This document shows, one piece after another, positions 43,148-51,519 of a DNA stretch of 64,000 nt. Source of the stretch: Niabella pedocola (GTDB lineage Bacteria > Bacteroidota > Bacteroidia > Chitinophagales > Chitinophagaceae); assembly GCF_021044425.1 (NCBI RefSeq), contig NZ_JAJNEC010000005.1, forward strand, positions 1,736,001-1,800,000, given 5' to 3'. A program made the translations under genes and the position numbers. The stretch's first letter is position 1; the number at the start of each line of letters is the position of its first letter. The notes beneath the pieces were generated by a model. It was not told the origin of the DNA, did not search any database, and was given only the letters and a program-made list of their open reading frames with translations.

Positions 43148-45967
43148 GTGCGCATTGCATTTTTTATCCTTGGCATTATGGGCTGCCTGTTTACTACAGC
43201 GCAGGAGCCATTGGTACGCTATGGATTCAAATACGACACGGTAGCGATCCGCTCCGGCGAAACCTTCTCCAACAGCCTTTGGATTGAGAACAACGGTGCC
43301 GCTGAAGTGCTTCTTTTTCAAACAAACGCCATAGCCTCTGTAAAAGGACTGCTGAATCTGCCGGACAGTATCCGTTTACAACCCCGGGAAAAAAAATGGT
43401 TTCCTCTTAAATACTTTGCCGACCGGCGTACCATTCATAGTAATTTTCAGCAGTTTCTTTTTATGCTCGCCGCTGTACAAAAAAATATTCCTGTACAGCA
43501 TGCCGCATCCTTTATTACCTACCTGCAGCAAATGCAGGGACTGGTGGTGGACACCGACGAACCGGAAATATACCTTAGCCAGATCAGCCGGCAAACCAAC
43601 GTTTCCGTCCGCTGCTATAATAACGGGCTGATCCCGGCCAGTTTTCACCTGGAGTTAAGCAATATTCCCGAAGGACTGGAATTTACCGGTAATGTAAATG
43701 AGCTGACGCTTGCTCCGGGACAGCAGCAAACCATCGTGTTTATTGCCACCAATAAATTGCGGAGCCGCACCGCCTCCGACTTCCTGGTTCTTATTCGCGC
43801 GCTTGACAAAGCCGGGAACCAGCTTGCGGTAAAGAACCTGCGGATGATGAGCATGAGCAGTGACAAACGGCTTGGGCTGAACCAGCTTTCTTTTTCACAA
43901 AGTCCACCCAATACCATCGGGCTACGTTACCTTTCGGGCAATGACGGTCTTTCCGCCTACCAGCTGCAGGGAAACGGAGTGTATCATATCTCCGACAGCC
44001 AGCAGCTCCGGTACCGGCTGAACGCAGACTATTTAAACACCCCGGTACAACAGGGACTCAATCTCTATGACACCTACGTAGATTATCAATCCCGTAAATG
44101 GGGATTGCGGGCAGGAACGATTTACGAGCTGCTCGATTTCAACCTGAACGGCAGAGGCGTTAAAGCCAGTTTCAAAACCGGCGCCCACCGGTCGTTGAAT
44201 GTATATGGTGTTCAAAACAATTACCTGCTTTATAACGCCCTCCATCCTGTTCCGCAAAGCCAGGGAACAACCTTCGCTATTGCCTACCAGGATCAGTCTG
44301 CTCCCGTAAAAAATAAATCCCTGACCCTGTTACAGCATTCCGACAACTGGAATCATATCAACACTTCCCTCCTGTCCGGGAGTATCACCGCTCCGGTTAG
44401 CGAAAAAACATCTTTAGGGCTGGAAGCCGGTTACAGCCTGCTCCATATAAAAAATGCAGCCACCCGGCAAGGATTTGCCGGAGGAATAAAATTCGTACAT
44501 AACAGCAGCGGCCTCCGCCTTTACAGTTACAACTATTATTCAAACCCCTACTACGGGGGACTAAGAAGAGGACTGCTTCAGCTGGACAATCATGTTTCTT
44601 TTGATCTTGGCAGGAGCAGTACCCTCTCTGCAGCCATACGCCTGCTGAATAGTAAGCCCCGGTTGCTTTATTATTTCGGAAACGAATACCTTTCGGCGGC
44701 CAGCCTGTATGGAAACAGCACCTATGAAATCGGTTATGGAACCCGCCTGGGAAGCTGGGATCTCGCCTTCAGGCCTTATTATTTTGCACAACGTATCCGG
44801 CTGCAAACAGAAGAGGAAACCTGGAAATCGGCTTCCCTCCGCGGCAAAATCAACCTGGGCCATACGTATGCCACCCATACTTTTTTTCTTGAGGCAGATA
44901 ACGGTTATACCTTTCAAAATACCTCCCGCAGGCCCGAAGCGCCCTTTCTGTCCTCGCGCATCAACGCCTCCTATAAAAGCCAGGTGCTTGGCTTTTATGC
45001 ATTCGCCCAGTTTAACAGTTATTATTTAACCGACGCCCTGGCGCTTAACCTGGAACGACCTAAATACACCTTTCTCTCTCTTGGACCAACCGCCGGTTTT
45101 GCGCTTTTTCAGCGACGGGTATCTGTAAATACCGGAGCCACCTATAATTATTCCGGCTATAATCATAGTTCCAATTACGCCGTAAACGGTAACCTTCGCT
45201 GGCACCTGAAAAACAACTGGGCTGTTACAACCGATGTGCTTTATGGCATCAATGTACAACCCATGGCCTATAATGTTGTCCAGGGCGCCGGCACAAACTA
45301 TGACCCCGCCGATCCGTCCCTGCAATACCGTTACAGCAGCAGGCAACTCCGGTTCGGCATTGAAAAAAGTTTTCACAACAAGGATGATCTGCAGGAACGG
45401 AAGCTGGAGCTTTTCTTTTATGCAGATCTGAATACCAATGGCCATTACGACGCGGGGGAACCTGCCGCACCAGGAATCCAGGTGCGCATCGATGGAACGA
45501 TGGCCATCACCAACCGGAAGGGACTTGTAAAATTCACTGGTGAAAAAAACAAAACCTATTCCGTTTCCATTCTCAATAATAAGAACTGGAGCCTGTTGAA
45601 CAGCCCGGAAATTGTGCTGAGAAAAAACAGCCGGCTTGAAGTAGCGCTGGTAAAAACTGAGCTGTTAACCGGAAAGCTGATCTATGTGGCCGATAAATAT
45701 GCAGATGTACCGCCGCCGCCGGCCGGCATCCGGGTAAAAGCCGTTTCAAGGAACGGAACTGTATTTATGACCTTTATAAATGAAGAGGGATTGTTTCATC
45801 TTTATCTTCCCGAAGATCAATACCTGCTTTCTGTAGAAGCCGGAGCATTGGGTTTTACGATGCTCCAGGAAAACAAAACAGTACAGATACAGCAACACCA
45901 GCAGGAAACCGTTGAATTGAAGTATACTTACCGGGCCCGTAAGGTTGAGATCACGCAATTTAATTAA
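43148..45967 (+). CDS. Usher-like outer-membrane barrel protein
   Basis: Protein of about 939 residues in four parts. A signal peptide (RIAFFILGIMGCLFTTAQ) is followed by N-terminal Ig-like domains (to about residue 250). Next comes a long amphipathic beta region with aromatic girdles (about 260-750, for example YQLQGNGVYHISDSQQLRYR, YDTYVDYQSRKWGLRAG). Two small C-terminal beta domains end it. The first carries a Ca-type turn YADLNTNGHYDAGEP, like SdrD_B domains. This follows the outline of fimbrial ushers (N-domain, barrel, two C-terminal domains), although no usher signature is recognised. It converges with a pilin/chaperone/adhesin operon and probably secretes and assembles those subunits. 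The start is uncertain: GTG 43112, GTG 43148 or ATG 43178. Confidence 0.72.
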   Translation: MRIAFFILGIMGCLFTTAQEPLVRYGFKYDTVAIRSGETFSNSLWIENNGAAEVLLFQTNAIASVKGLLNLPDSIRLQPREKKWFPLKYFADRRTIHSNFQQFLFMLAAVQKNIPVQHAASFITYLQQMQGLVVDTDEPEIYLSQISRQTNVSVRCYNNGLIPASFHLELSNIPEGLEFTGNVNELTLAPGQQQTIVFIATNKLRSRTASDFLVLIRALDKAGNQLAVKNLRMMSMSSDKRLGLNQLSFSQSPPNTIGLRYLSGNDGLSAYQLQGNGVYHISDSQQLRYRLNADYLNTPVQQGLNLYDTYVDYQSRKWGLRAGTIYELLDFNLNGRGVKASFKTGAHRSLNVYGVQNNYLLYNALHPVPQSQGTTFAIAYQDQSAPVKNKSLTLLQHSDNWNHINTSLLSGSITAPVSEKTSLGLEAGYSLLHIKNAATRQGFAGGIKFVHNSSGLRLYSYNYYSNPYYGGLRRGLLQLDNHVSFDLGRSSTLSAAIRLLNSKPRLLYYFGNEYLSAASLYGNSTYEIGYGTRLGSWDLAFRPYYFAQRIRLQTEEETWKSASLRGKINLGHTYATHTFFLEADNGYTFQNTSRRPEAPFLSSRINASYKSQVLGFYAFAQFNSYYLTDALALNLERPKYTFLSLGPTAGFALFQRRVSVNTGATYNYSGYNHSSNYAVNGNLRWHLKNNWAVTTDVLYGINVQPMAYNVVQGAGTNYDPADPSLQYRYSSRQLRFGIEKSFHNKDDLQERKLELFFYADLNTNGHYDAGEPAAPGIQVRIDGTMAITNRKGLVKFTGEKNKTYSVSILNNKNWSLLNSPEIVLRKNSRLEVALVKTELLTGKLIYVADKYADVPPPPAGIRVKAVSRNGTVFMTFINEEGLFHLYLPEDQYLLSVEAGALGFTMLQENKTVQIQQHQQETVELKYTYRARKVEITQFN

Positions 45968-45972
45968 GCGAC

Positions 45973-47361
45973 TCAATGCGCTGTGAGGGTATAATTAATC
46001 ACAGCCGTATAAATACCGGCGGGTTTGTTAATAAGGTATTGTGTGCGGGATGGCGGTATCCGGTAGCGTATATTCAGGTACCGGTCCACAGCAGGAAGCG
46101 CCCCGCTAACCAGCAATTGATCGGTTGTAGAAAGTGCACTGATCGTGTTCACACCGCTTTGGCCGGCGACCGGGCCCAACTCCAGTATGTTTACCGGCAC
46201 CGTAGCACCGGAAGCACCGTTAGTTAGATCGCTGGTCTGCGCTTTTACACTGATATCATAAGGCGTTGTTTTGCTTACCTGTAAATGATTGGTAAGATCC
46301 AGGGCCACTCCATTTTTGTAATCTGCCGCCGTTTGGAACGGCAGGGTGACTCCGGTGGCCGACAGGTTGAATTCGGACAGATCATTTACGGTAACCACCA
46401 GGTTTAGTACTTTGCTGTACGTAGCTGCCGGGCTGGTATTGGTTCCTTGCAGGGTAAGGGTGGTGCTGTAATCTCCCTTATTGATAAATGCTGTTTTTAA
46501 ATCGGACGGACTTATAAAAAACCGCGTAGTGAAATTGGTTTTATTTCCCACTGGCACCGGGGCATTGGCAACCAGTTGCTGGCTGGTGGTTGTCAGTGGC
46601 AGTATTGAACCGGCGGGTGTTGTCATTTGCAGCTGTATTTTACCCACCCCGGTTTGGGGATCTGCTACGCCACTATATCCATTCGCAAAAGCCAGCTGCG
46701 CTGTATTGGCAGCAAGGGTTAGTTGTACCGGTACGGTATGCCGCAGGGTAAAAGCGTTATTAATTTCGAGGGTAGTATTCCGGAAATATTTCAGGTCGTT
46801 CACTACCAGGGCCATATTCCCCGGCGCACTGCTGGCTGTTATAAGCGGATCCACGGTAACCGTTAAGGTAGCCTGTGTGGGAGTAACAGCGGAGCCGATG
46901 CCAATGGCACTAAGCGAGAAGGCCAATGTATTGGAATAGGTGCCGGCCTTCCAGGCTGTTGCGGAAAGACCGGGTGCCTCATATTTTACCGTAAAAGGGC
47001 CGCCGCTAAGCAATAACAACGACAAGAGTTCACTGGTCATTGACTGAGCGGTAGTAGTACTGAGTGTAATGGCATTGTCATGGTTTGCCCCTCTTACATA
47101 CATGGCAGTAAACTTTGACAGGGGCAGGGCACTGTTGGTGCCGGAAACAGGATTCAGATCCCCATTGCCCTTCACCATAATATTGGGCAGCAGCGCCAGT
47201 ATACCCGGGTTATAATTGTAGCCGGAGGCTGTCATGCTCACAGAGCCATCAATTAACGCGGTCTCATTAATCGTCAGCTGACCATTTTGAGCATGCCCGG
47301 CTACGGAGCTCCAAAGGAACAGTATTAACCAACAGGACCGGATCATCCTATTCTTCCACAT
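45973..47361 (-). CDS. Tip-adhesin-like protein with C-terminal pilin domain
   Basis: Secreted protein of about 462 residues with a signal peptide (WLILFLWSSVAGHAQ). It has three tandem beta domains with similar endings: KAGTYSNTLAFSLSA, NKGDYSTTLTLQGT and PAGIYTAVINYTLTAH. The last domain (about residues 335-462) is clearly homologous to the major pilin (TAADYKNGVALDLTNHLQVS against TPTDYNSEKTVAITDQFRVT; YDISVKAQTSDL against YDIKVHGTGDF). The layout matches two-domain tip adhesins such as FimH, in which a receptor-binding part precedes a pilin domain. The gene overlaps the chaperone by 14 bases. ATG 47346 is an alternative start. The binding target is unknown. Confidence 0.72.
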   Translation of the reverse strand: MWKNRMIRSCWLILFLWSSVAGHAQNGQLTINETALIDGSVSMTASGYNYNPGILALLPNIMVKGNGDLNPVSGTNSALPLSKFTAMYVRGANHDNAITLSTTTAQSMTSELLSLLLLSGGPFTVKYEAPGLSATAWKAGTYSNTLAFSLSAIGIGSAVTPTQATLTVTVDPLITASSAPGNMALVVNDLKYFRNTTLEINNAFTLRHTVPVQLTLAANTAQLAFANGYSGVADPQTGVGKIQLQMTTPAGSILPLTTTSQQLVANAPVPVGNKTNFTTRFFISPSDLKTAFINKGDYSTTLTLQGTNTSPAATYSKVLNLVVTVNDLSEFNLSATGVTLPFQTAADYKNGVALDLTNHLQVSKTTPYDISVKAQTSDLTNGASGATVPVNILELGPVAGQSGVNTISALSTTDQLLVSGALPAVDRYLNIRYRIPPSRTQYLINKPAGIYTAVINYTLTAH

Positions 47362-48160
47362 GGATATTTTTTTCTGCAACTTTCAGTTCATTCTCTGCCC
47401 CCGCATCCAGTATGGCTACCGCCAGGTAATCACCTGCAGCCAGTTTGGGAAGCGGATAATTAATTACCTGGTCATCTCCGGGCATAATGGCAATGGGTAC
47501 CGGTTGCGGTTTTATTTCTTCACCGGTTTGTTTATTCGTTAATTCGAACCGGATAAACCCATCCTTATGTACCTGTCCGGTATTTTGATATTTTACCACT
47601 AACCGGTGCGCCGCACTATCTTTTATATGCCGGGGAACATAATTAAAGGCCAGGAACCGGAGCGTTCCCCTTTGCGCCGCCTGCGGCGTATAAAAAAGCT
47701 GGATACCAAATTCCATGCTGATCCGGATGCCGATACCGGATTTATCCTTTGCTTCTGTACGCGGTGCATTGACCTGCGTAAAAAACAACATACTATTGCT
47801 TGCCGTTTTTTGGGTATCCGTAAGCGGGATCCGCATGTTGACAGTGTAGGTCTTTTCTTCACCGGGCGCCACAGCAAAATGCGTTTGGGGAAGGCTGATA
47901 TCCCTGGCATTGGAATGGGGCCGGCTGCTTGCAGGAAAATAATGTTTAACGCCCAGCGAATCCCGGTTCCAGTCTTTAAGACTCAACAGGAACTCATAGG
48001 ACTGTGTAGTGGTATTGGATATCGTAATGGTTTCACTTACGGTTTCGCCCGGGACTCCTTTAAAAAAAAGCCGCATGGGAGAAAAGGACAGCTGCTGTGC
48101 CTGTAAACCGCAGCAAAGAAAAAGGCTTAGGAAGAGGATGCAGAGGGACCGTTGGCTCAT
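47348..48160 (-). CDS. PapD-like periplasmic pilus chaperone
   Basis: Protein of 270 residues with a signal peptide (LCILFLSLFLCCGLQAQ). Two Ig-like domains follow. The N-domain starts LSFSPMRLFFKGVPGETVSE and continues TISNTTTQSYEFLLSLKDWN, and the C-domain has RLVVKYQNTGQVHKDGFIRF and PQPVPIAIMPGDDQVINYPL. PapD-type chaperones hold pilin subunits by donating a beta strand in the periplasm. It sits between the pilin gene and the adhesin gene, the order expected for a pilus operon. The family is inferred from fold pattern and context, since the sequence is distant from enteric chaperones. Confidence 0.75.
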   Translation of the reverse strand: MSQRSLCILFLSLFLCCGLQAQQLSFSPMRLFFKGVPGETVSETITISNTTTQSYEFLLSLKDWNRDSLGVKHYFPASSRPHSNARDISLPQTHFAVAPGEEKTYTVNMRIPLTDTQKTASNSMLFFTQVNAPRTEAKDKSGIGIRISMEFGIQLFYTPQAAQRGTLRFLAFNYVPRHIKDSAAHRLVVKYQNTGQVHKDGFIRFELTNKQTGEEIKPQPVPIAIMPGDDQVINYPLPKLAAGDYLAVAILDAGAENELKVAEKNIHVEE

Positions 48161-48185
48161 TGAGACTTGTACGATTTAAAATAAT

Positions 48186-48222
48186 AAAGCAGAAATTTTT
48201 GAATTTCAAAAATTTCTGCTTT
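48186..48222. promoter_or_regulatory. Intercistronic stem-loop between pilin and chaperone genes
   Basis: An 18-bp perfect inverted repeat (AAAGCAGAAATTTTTGAA at 48186-48203 and its complement at 48205-48222) with almost no loop. It lies in the 77-base gap after the pilin stop and before the chaperone start. It could work as a partial terminator or RNA stabiliser that keeps pilin expression above that of the other subunits, as in the pap operon. There is no separate T-run beyond the arm. Confidence 0.65.
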
Positions 48223-48237
48223 GAGTGTTATAAACGC

Positions 48238-48756
48238 TTATTGTGCAGTGGCCGTATAAACAATATTTGTTGTATAGAGCGTTTTTGTAGCGGTCAACAA
48301 TGTTGCATTCTGGGGGATCTTGTATTGTACGTCAAAACCCTGATCCAGTGTTGCGGTACCGGAAATGAGGGTCAGATCCGATTCCGTGGGCGTAATGTCG
48401 GCCGGAAAACTGGCAGCACCGGTAGTGCGTGCAGCCAGCCTTAAGATACTTAAAGGCAGGGTAGCACCGCCGCCGGCAGTAAAATCACCGGTTCCGTGTA
48501 CCTTTATATCGTAGGCCTTGGTACTGGTAACCCGGAACTGGTCCGTAATCGCTACCGTTTTTTCACTGTTGTAATCGGTAGGTGTTTGGTAAACAAAATT
48601 CACCTCCGCTGCTCCCGTTGGAGCTACCGGCGACACTCCGGTTACATCCCGTAAATCTACATTAACCGCAACAGTGCGTAATTGAGCCTGAGCAGTACTG
48701 ATCATGCAAACGGCAAACGCGGCCAGCACGATCTTGTTTTTGGTTGTTTTGTGCAT
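48238..48756 (-). CDS. Major pilin-like subunit
   Basis: Secreted protein of 172 residues with a signal peptide (IVLAAFAVCMISTAQAQ). The mature part is one beta-rich domain with TPTDYNSEKTVAITDQFRVT, ATLPLSILRLAAR, and a terminal strand YTTNIVYTATAQ. The domain is homologous to the last domain of the adhesin gene. It is expected to polymerise into a fibre after transfer by the adjacent chaperone. It is the first gene in the operon, preceded by its own -33/-7 promoter and followed by an 18-bp stem-loop. The family may correspond to DUF4402-like proteins, but this is not certain. Confidence 0.75.
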   Translation of the reverse strand: MHKTTKNKIVLAAFAVCMISTAQAQLRTVAVNVDLRDVTGVSPVAPTGAAEVNFVYQTPTDYNSEKTVAITDQFRVTSTKAYDIKVHGTGDFTAGGGATLPLSILRLAARTTGAASFPADITPTESDLTLISGTATLDQGFDVQYKIPQNATLLTATKTLYTTNIVYTATAQ

Positions 48757-48790
48757 TCTTAAAAAGTTTAAGAGGAAAAAGTCAATAAAA

Positions 48791-48819
48791 GCAGAATAGT
48801 TTCCTATTTCTATTGCAAA
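48791..48819 (-). promoter_or_regulatory. Promoter of the pilin operon
   Basis: On the minus strand TTTG (48819-48816) and TATTCTGC (48798-48791) are separated by 17 bases, near the Bacteroidota -33/-7 consensus TTTG and TAnnTTTG. Transcription would start about 30 bases upstream of the pilin ATG at 48756. Confidence 0.5.
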
Positions 48820-48877
48820 ATTGAAAAAAATATGTTCCAATAAAAAATTAAGTGTATCACATGATGATGTGAAACGC

Positions 48878-50263
48878 TTAAAAGAGATATTGGTACACTT
48901 CTTCCACCCGGCCCATACGGATCACCTCAATATTGAAACGGCTTGTATTCTTAAGGGATTGGTTATATTTTGATACGATGATCTTTTCAAAGCCCAGTTT
49001 CTCGGCTTCCGCAATGCGCTGGTCGATCTTATTTACCGCACGGATCTCACCGCTCAGACCCACTTCTCCCGCAAAGCAAATGGTTTGGGCCAGCGGCATA
49101 TCTTCATAAGAAGACAGTAAAGAGCAAAGTACGGCCAGGTCGATGGAAGGATCCTCTACTTTAATACCTCCGGCAATATTCAGGAATACGTCTTTAACCC
49201 CGAAATGGAAACCGCCCCGCTTTTCCAGCACCGCCAATAACAACTGTAACCGCCGGAGGTCGAAACCTGTGGCTGTGCGCTGCGGTGTTCCATAAACCGA
49301 TTGTGTTACCAGTGACTGGATTTCAATCAGCAGTGGCCGTACACCTTCGATAGTAGCCGCAATTGCTATGCCGCTCAGCTGTTCTTCTTTCTGGGTGATT
49401 AAGATCTCTGAAGGATTCAGCACGCCCCGCATGCCCATATCGGTCATCTCATAGATACCCAGCTCAGAAGTGCTCCCAAACCGGTTCTTTAACGTACGCA
49501 GGATCCGGTAAGCATAATGCCGGTCGCCTTCAAATTGCAGCACTACGTCTACCATATGTTCCAGTACCTTCGGTCCGGCAATGCTTCCTTCCTTGGTAAT
49601 ATGCCCGATCAGGAATACAGGCGTATGGGTTTCTTTTGCATACCGCTGGAATTCGGAAGTACACTCCTTGATCTGCGAGATGCTTCCGGGCGACGCATCG
49701 ATGACCGGCGATTGTAATGTTTGTACAGAATCTACAATAACGATCTGTGGTTTTAGCTTTTTTATTTCCTGGAAGATCGTTTGGGTAGATGTTTCAGTGA
49801 GCAGGAAGAACTGATCGTTGATCTGCGCACTGCCACCGGCGGTTAGCCGGTCGGCACGCATCTTTATCTGCTGTTCACTTTCCTCTCCGCTTATATATAA
49901 AACTTTTGTATTTGTAAATTGCAGCCCGCATTGTAAAAACAAGGTGCTTTTCCCAATGCCCGGCTCTCCGGCAACCAGGATGATGCTTCCGTTTACAATA
50001 CCTCCGCCCAAAACCCGGTTCAATTCCACATCACGGGTGATGATACGCCTCTCCTCCTGGCTCACCACATCATGTATCGAGATCGTTTTATTGCTGCGTT
50101 TTGCTTCACCGGTATATTGATTCCAATCTGTTTTATCAGATCCCTTGTCGATGATTTCCTCAACAAATGTGTTCCATTGACCACAGGACGGGCATTGGCC
50201 CAGCCACTTAACACTTTCATATCCGCATTGCTGACAAAAGAATGATTTCTTAACCTTAGCCAT
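48878..50263 (-). CDS. radA: DNA repair protein RadA
   Basis: Protein of 461 residues in the RadA (Sms) order. The C4 zinc finger is CQQCGYESVKWLGQCPSCG. A RecA-like ATPase core follows with Walker A GEPGIGKST and the KNRFG motif LKNRFGSTSELGI. The C-terminal Lon-protease-like domain (about residues 280-460) contains GIKVEDPSIDLAVLCSLLSS and ICFAGEVGLSGEIRAVNKID. It helps process recombination intermediates and branch migration. The start at 50263 gives the zinc finger immediately; an in-frame extension upstream has no homologous character. Confidence 0.97.
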   Translation of the reverse strand: MAKVKKSFFCQQCGYESVKWLGQCPSCGQWNTFVEEIIDKGSDKTDWNQYTGEAKRSNKTISIHDVVSQEERRIITRDVELNRVLGGGIVNGSIILVAGEPGIGKSTLFLQCGLQFTNTKVLYISGEESEQQIKMRADRLTAGGSAQINDQFFLLTETSTQTIFQEIKKLKPQIVIVDSVQTLQSPVIDASPGSISQIKECTSEFQRYAKETHTPVFLIGHITKEGSIAGPKVLEHMVDVVLQFEGDRHYAYRILRTLKNRFGSTSELGIYEMTDMGMRGVLNPSEILITQKEEQLSGIAIAATIEGVRPLLIEIQSLVTQSVYGTPQRTATGFDLRRLQLLLAVLEKRGGFHFGVKDVFLNIAGGIKVEDPSIDLAVLCSLLSSYEDMPLAQTICFAGEVGLSGEIRAVNKIDQRIAEAEKLGFEKIIVSKYNQSLKNTSRFNIEVIRMGRVEEVYQYLF

Positions 50264-50427
50264 GCAGTAAAGATAACAGAATTGAAAGTTGAGATTTAAG
50301 TTCTGCCAACAAATTGGCATATTTGGAATGAGAATTGCATATGAAAATGAAACAGATAACAACAGGATGTTATCCGGTTTAAAGAGCAATTGTAAAAACC
50401 GGTGCTGCTTCCGGACCGGTGCTGCTA

Positions 50428-50484
50428 AAAAGTAAAAAGGCCAATCTTTCGACTGACCTTAATACTTACTAACCCATTAAATTC
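50428..50484 (-). ncRNA. Candidate small RNA upstream of radA
   Basis: On the minus strand AAGGTCAGTC (50460-50451) and its partner GATTGGCCTT (50446-50437) form a 10-bp stem, including G-U pairs, capped by a GAAA tetraloop and followed by TTTTTACTTTTT. The wobble pairs work only in the minus-strand RNA. A -7-like element TACCTTAG lies at 50497-50490, which would start a transcript of about 57 nt near 50484. The surrounding 50264-50732 is AT-rich with no coding frame, and a 12-base direct repeat lies at 50398-50426. The transcript is unproven and the 5' end is uncertain. Confidence 0.45.
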
Positions 50485-50732
50485 TGATACTAAGGTACAA
50501 TTCTGGCTTAGAAATAAAAAATCAAATTCGGCTACACGGGGGTTAAGAAATTAAGAACTGATGAAATTTCAGGTTCTAAAAAATAAGTAATATTCTGATT
50601 ATTAACTATTTATTAATAAAACAAGCTTTAAAATATCCTTAAAAAAACTTATCTACATGACAAAAAGTCGGTTCATTCCGTTTTAATACCGTTGGAAAGA
50701 GATTTGCAGGGTATTTACAAAAAACAAGAAAT

Positions 50733-51419
50733 ATGACACCTGGAATTATGATGGTATCGCTGTTATTTATGGGTATCAGCATGATCGTATCGATGATCTT
50801 AAAGAGCAAATTCAACCGGTACAGCAAGGTTCCGCTGTCTGCCGGTTTGAGCGGAAAAGAAGTTGCCGAGAAAATGCTCCGGGAAAATGGCATTTATGAT
50901 GTTCAGGTAACATCTGTACAGGGGTTCCTGAGCGATCACTATGACCCCGCCAAGAAAACAGTCAATTTAAGTCCTGAAGTTTACGAAGGGCAAACGGTGG
51001 CTGCCGCAGCGGTGGCCGCACACGAATGTGGCCATGCGGTACAGCATGCCGCCCGGTATGCCCCACTCCAGATGCGCAGCAGGTTGGTTCCGGCAGTACA
51101 GTTCAGCTCCATGATCGTAAACTGGGTACTTTTAGCCGGTATCATCATGGCCGCTTCGGGAAGTTATACCCTGCTGCTGGCGGGTATTGTGCTGATGGGG
51201 ATTACCGTGGTGTTTTCCCTGATCACCCTGCCTGTTGAATTTGATGCCAGTAAGCGGGCACTCGCCTGGTTAAACCATACCAATGTTACCAACAGCACAG
51301 AATATCCCATGGCAAAGGATGCCTTAAAATGGGCCGCAACCACCTATGTAGTGGCAGCCCTGGCCGCCGTGGTAACGCTGTTACAATATATTGCCATCCT
51401 CATGAACAGAAGGGATTAA
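50733..51419 (+). CDS. YugP-type zinc metallopeptidase
   Basis: Membrane-bound zinc peptidase of 228 residues. An N-terminal helix (residues 3-25) is followed by a soluble part containing the HExxH-like motif AAHECGHAVQHA near residue 92. Further hydrophobic helices lie around residues 125-145 and 147-172, with FDASKRALAWL (with Glu/Asp third ligand EFDASKRA) in the middle, and a final helix at 195-222. It is widely distributed, and its substrate is not known. It stands alone with a terminator after it. Confidence 0.92.
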   Translation: MTPGIMMVSLLFMGISMIVSMILKSKFNRYSKVPLSAGLSGKEVAEKMLRENGIYDVQVTSVQGFLSDHYDPAKKTVNLSPEVYEGQTVAAAAVAAHECGHAVQHAARYAPLQMRSRLVPAVQFSSMIVNWVLLAGIIMAASGSYTLLLAGIVLMGITVVFSLITLPVEFDASKRALAWLNHTNVTNSTEYPMAKDALKWAATTYVVAALAAVVTLLQYIAILMNRRD

Positions 51420-51481
51420 ACGGGTACCGGACCGGTTTTCTGCCACAGAGCAGGAAGCAAAACAATACGCTCAAAAAATAG

Positions 51482-51509
51482 AACGCTGAAGCTCCTCAGC
51501 GTTTTTTTT
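51482..51509. terminator. Intrinsic terminator after the zinc peptidase gene
   Basis: AACGCTGA (51482-51489) pairs with TCAGCGTT (51496-51503), followed by a T-run to 51509. It lies 60 bases after the peptidase stop and just before the end of the convergent beta-propeller gene, and so probably serves the peptidase transcript. Confidence 0.85.
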
Positions 51510-51519
51510 ATGGCCGGCC

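Noticed and set aside
50398..50426. Tandem 12-base direct repeat upstream of radA
   Set aside because: Only two copies, with no palindrome or spacing shared with other promoters. It may be chance or local slippage.
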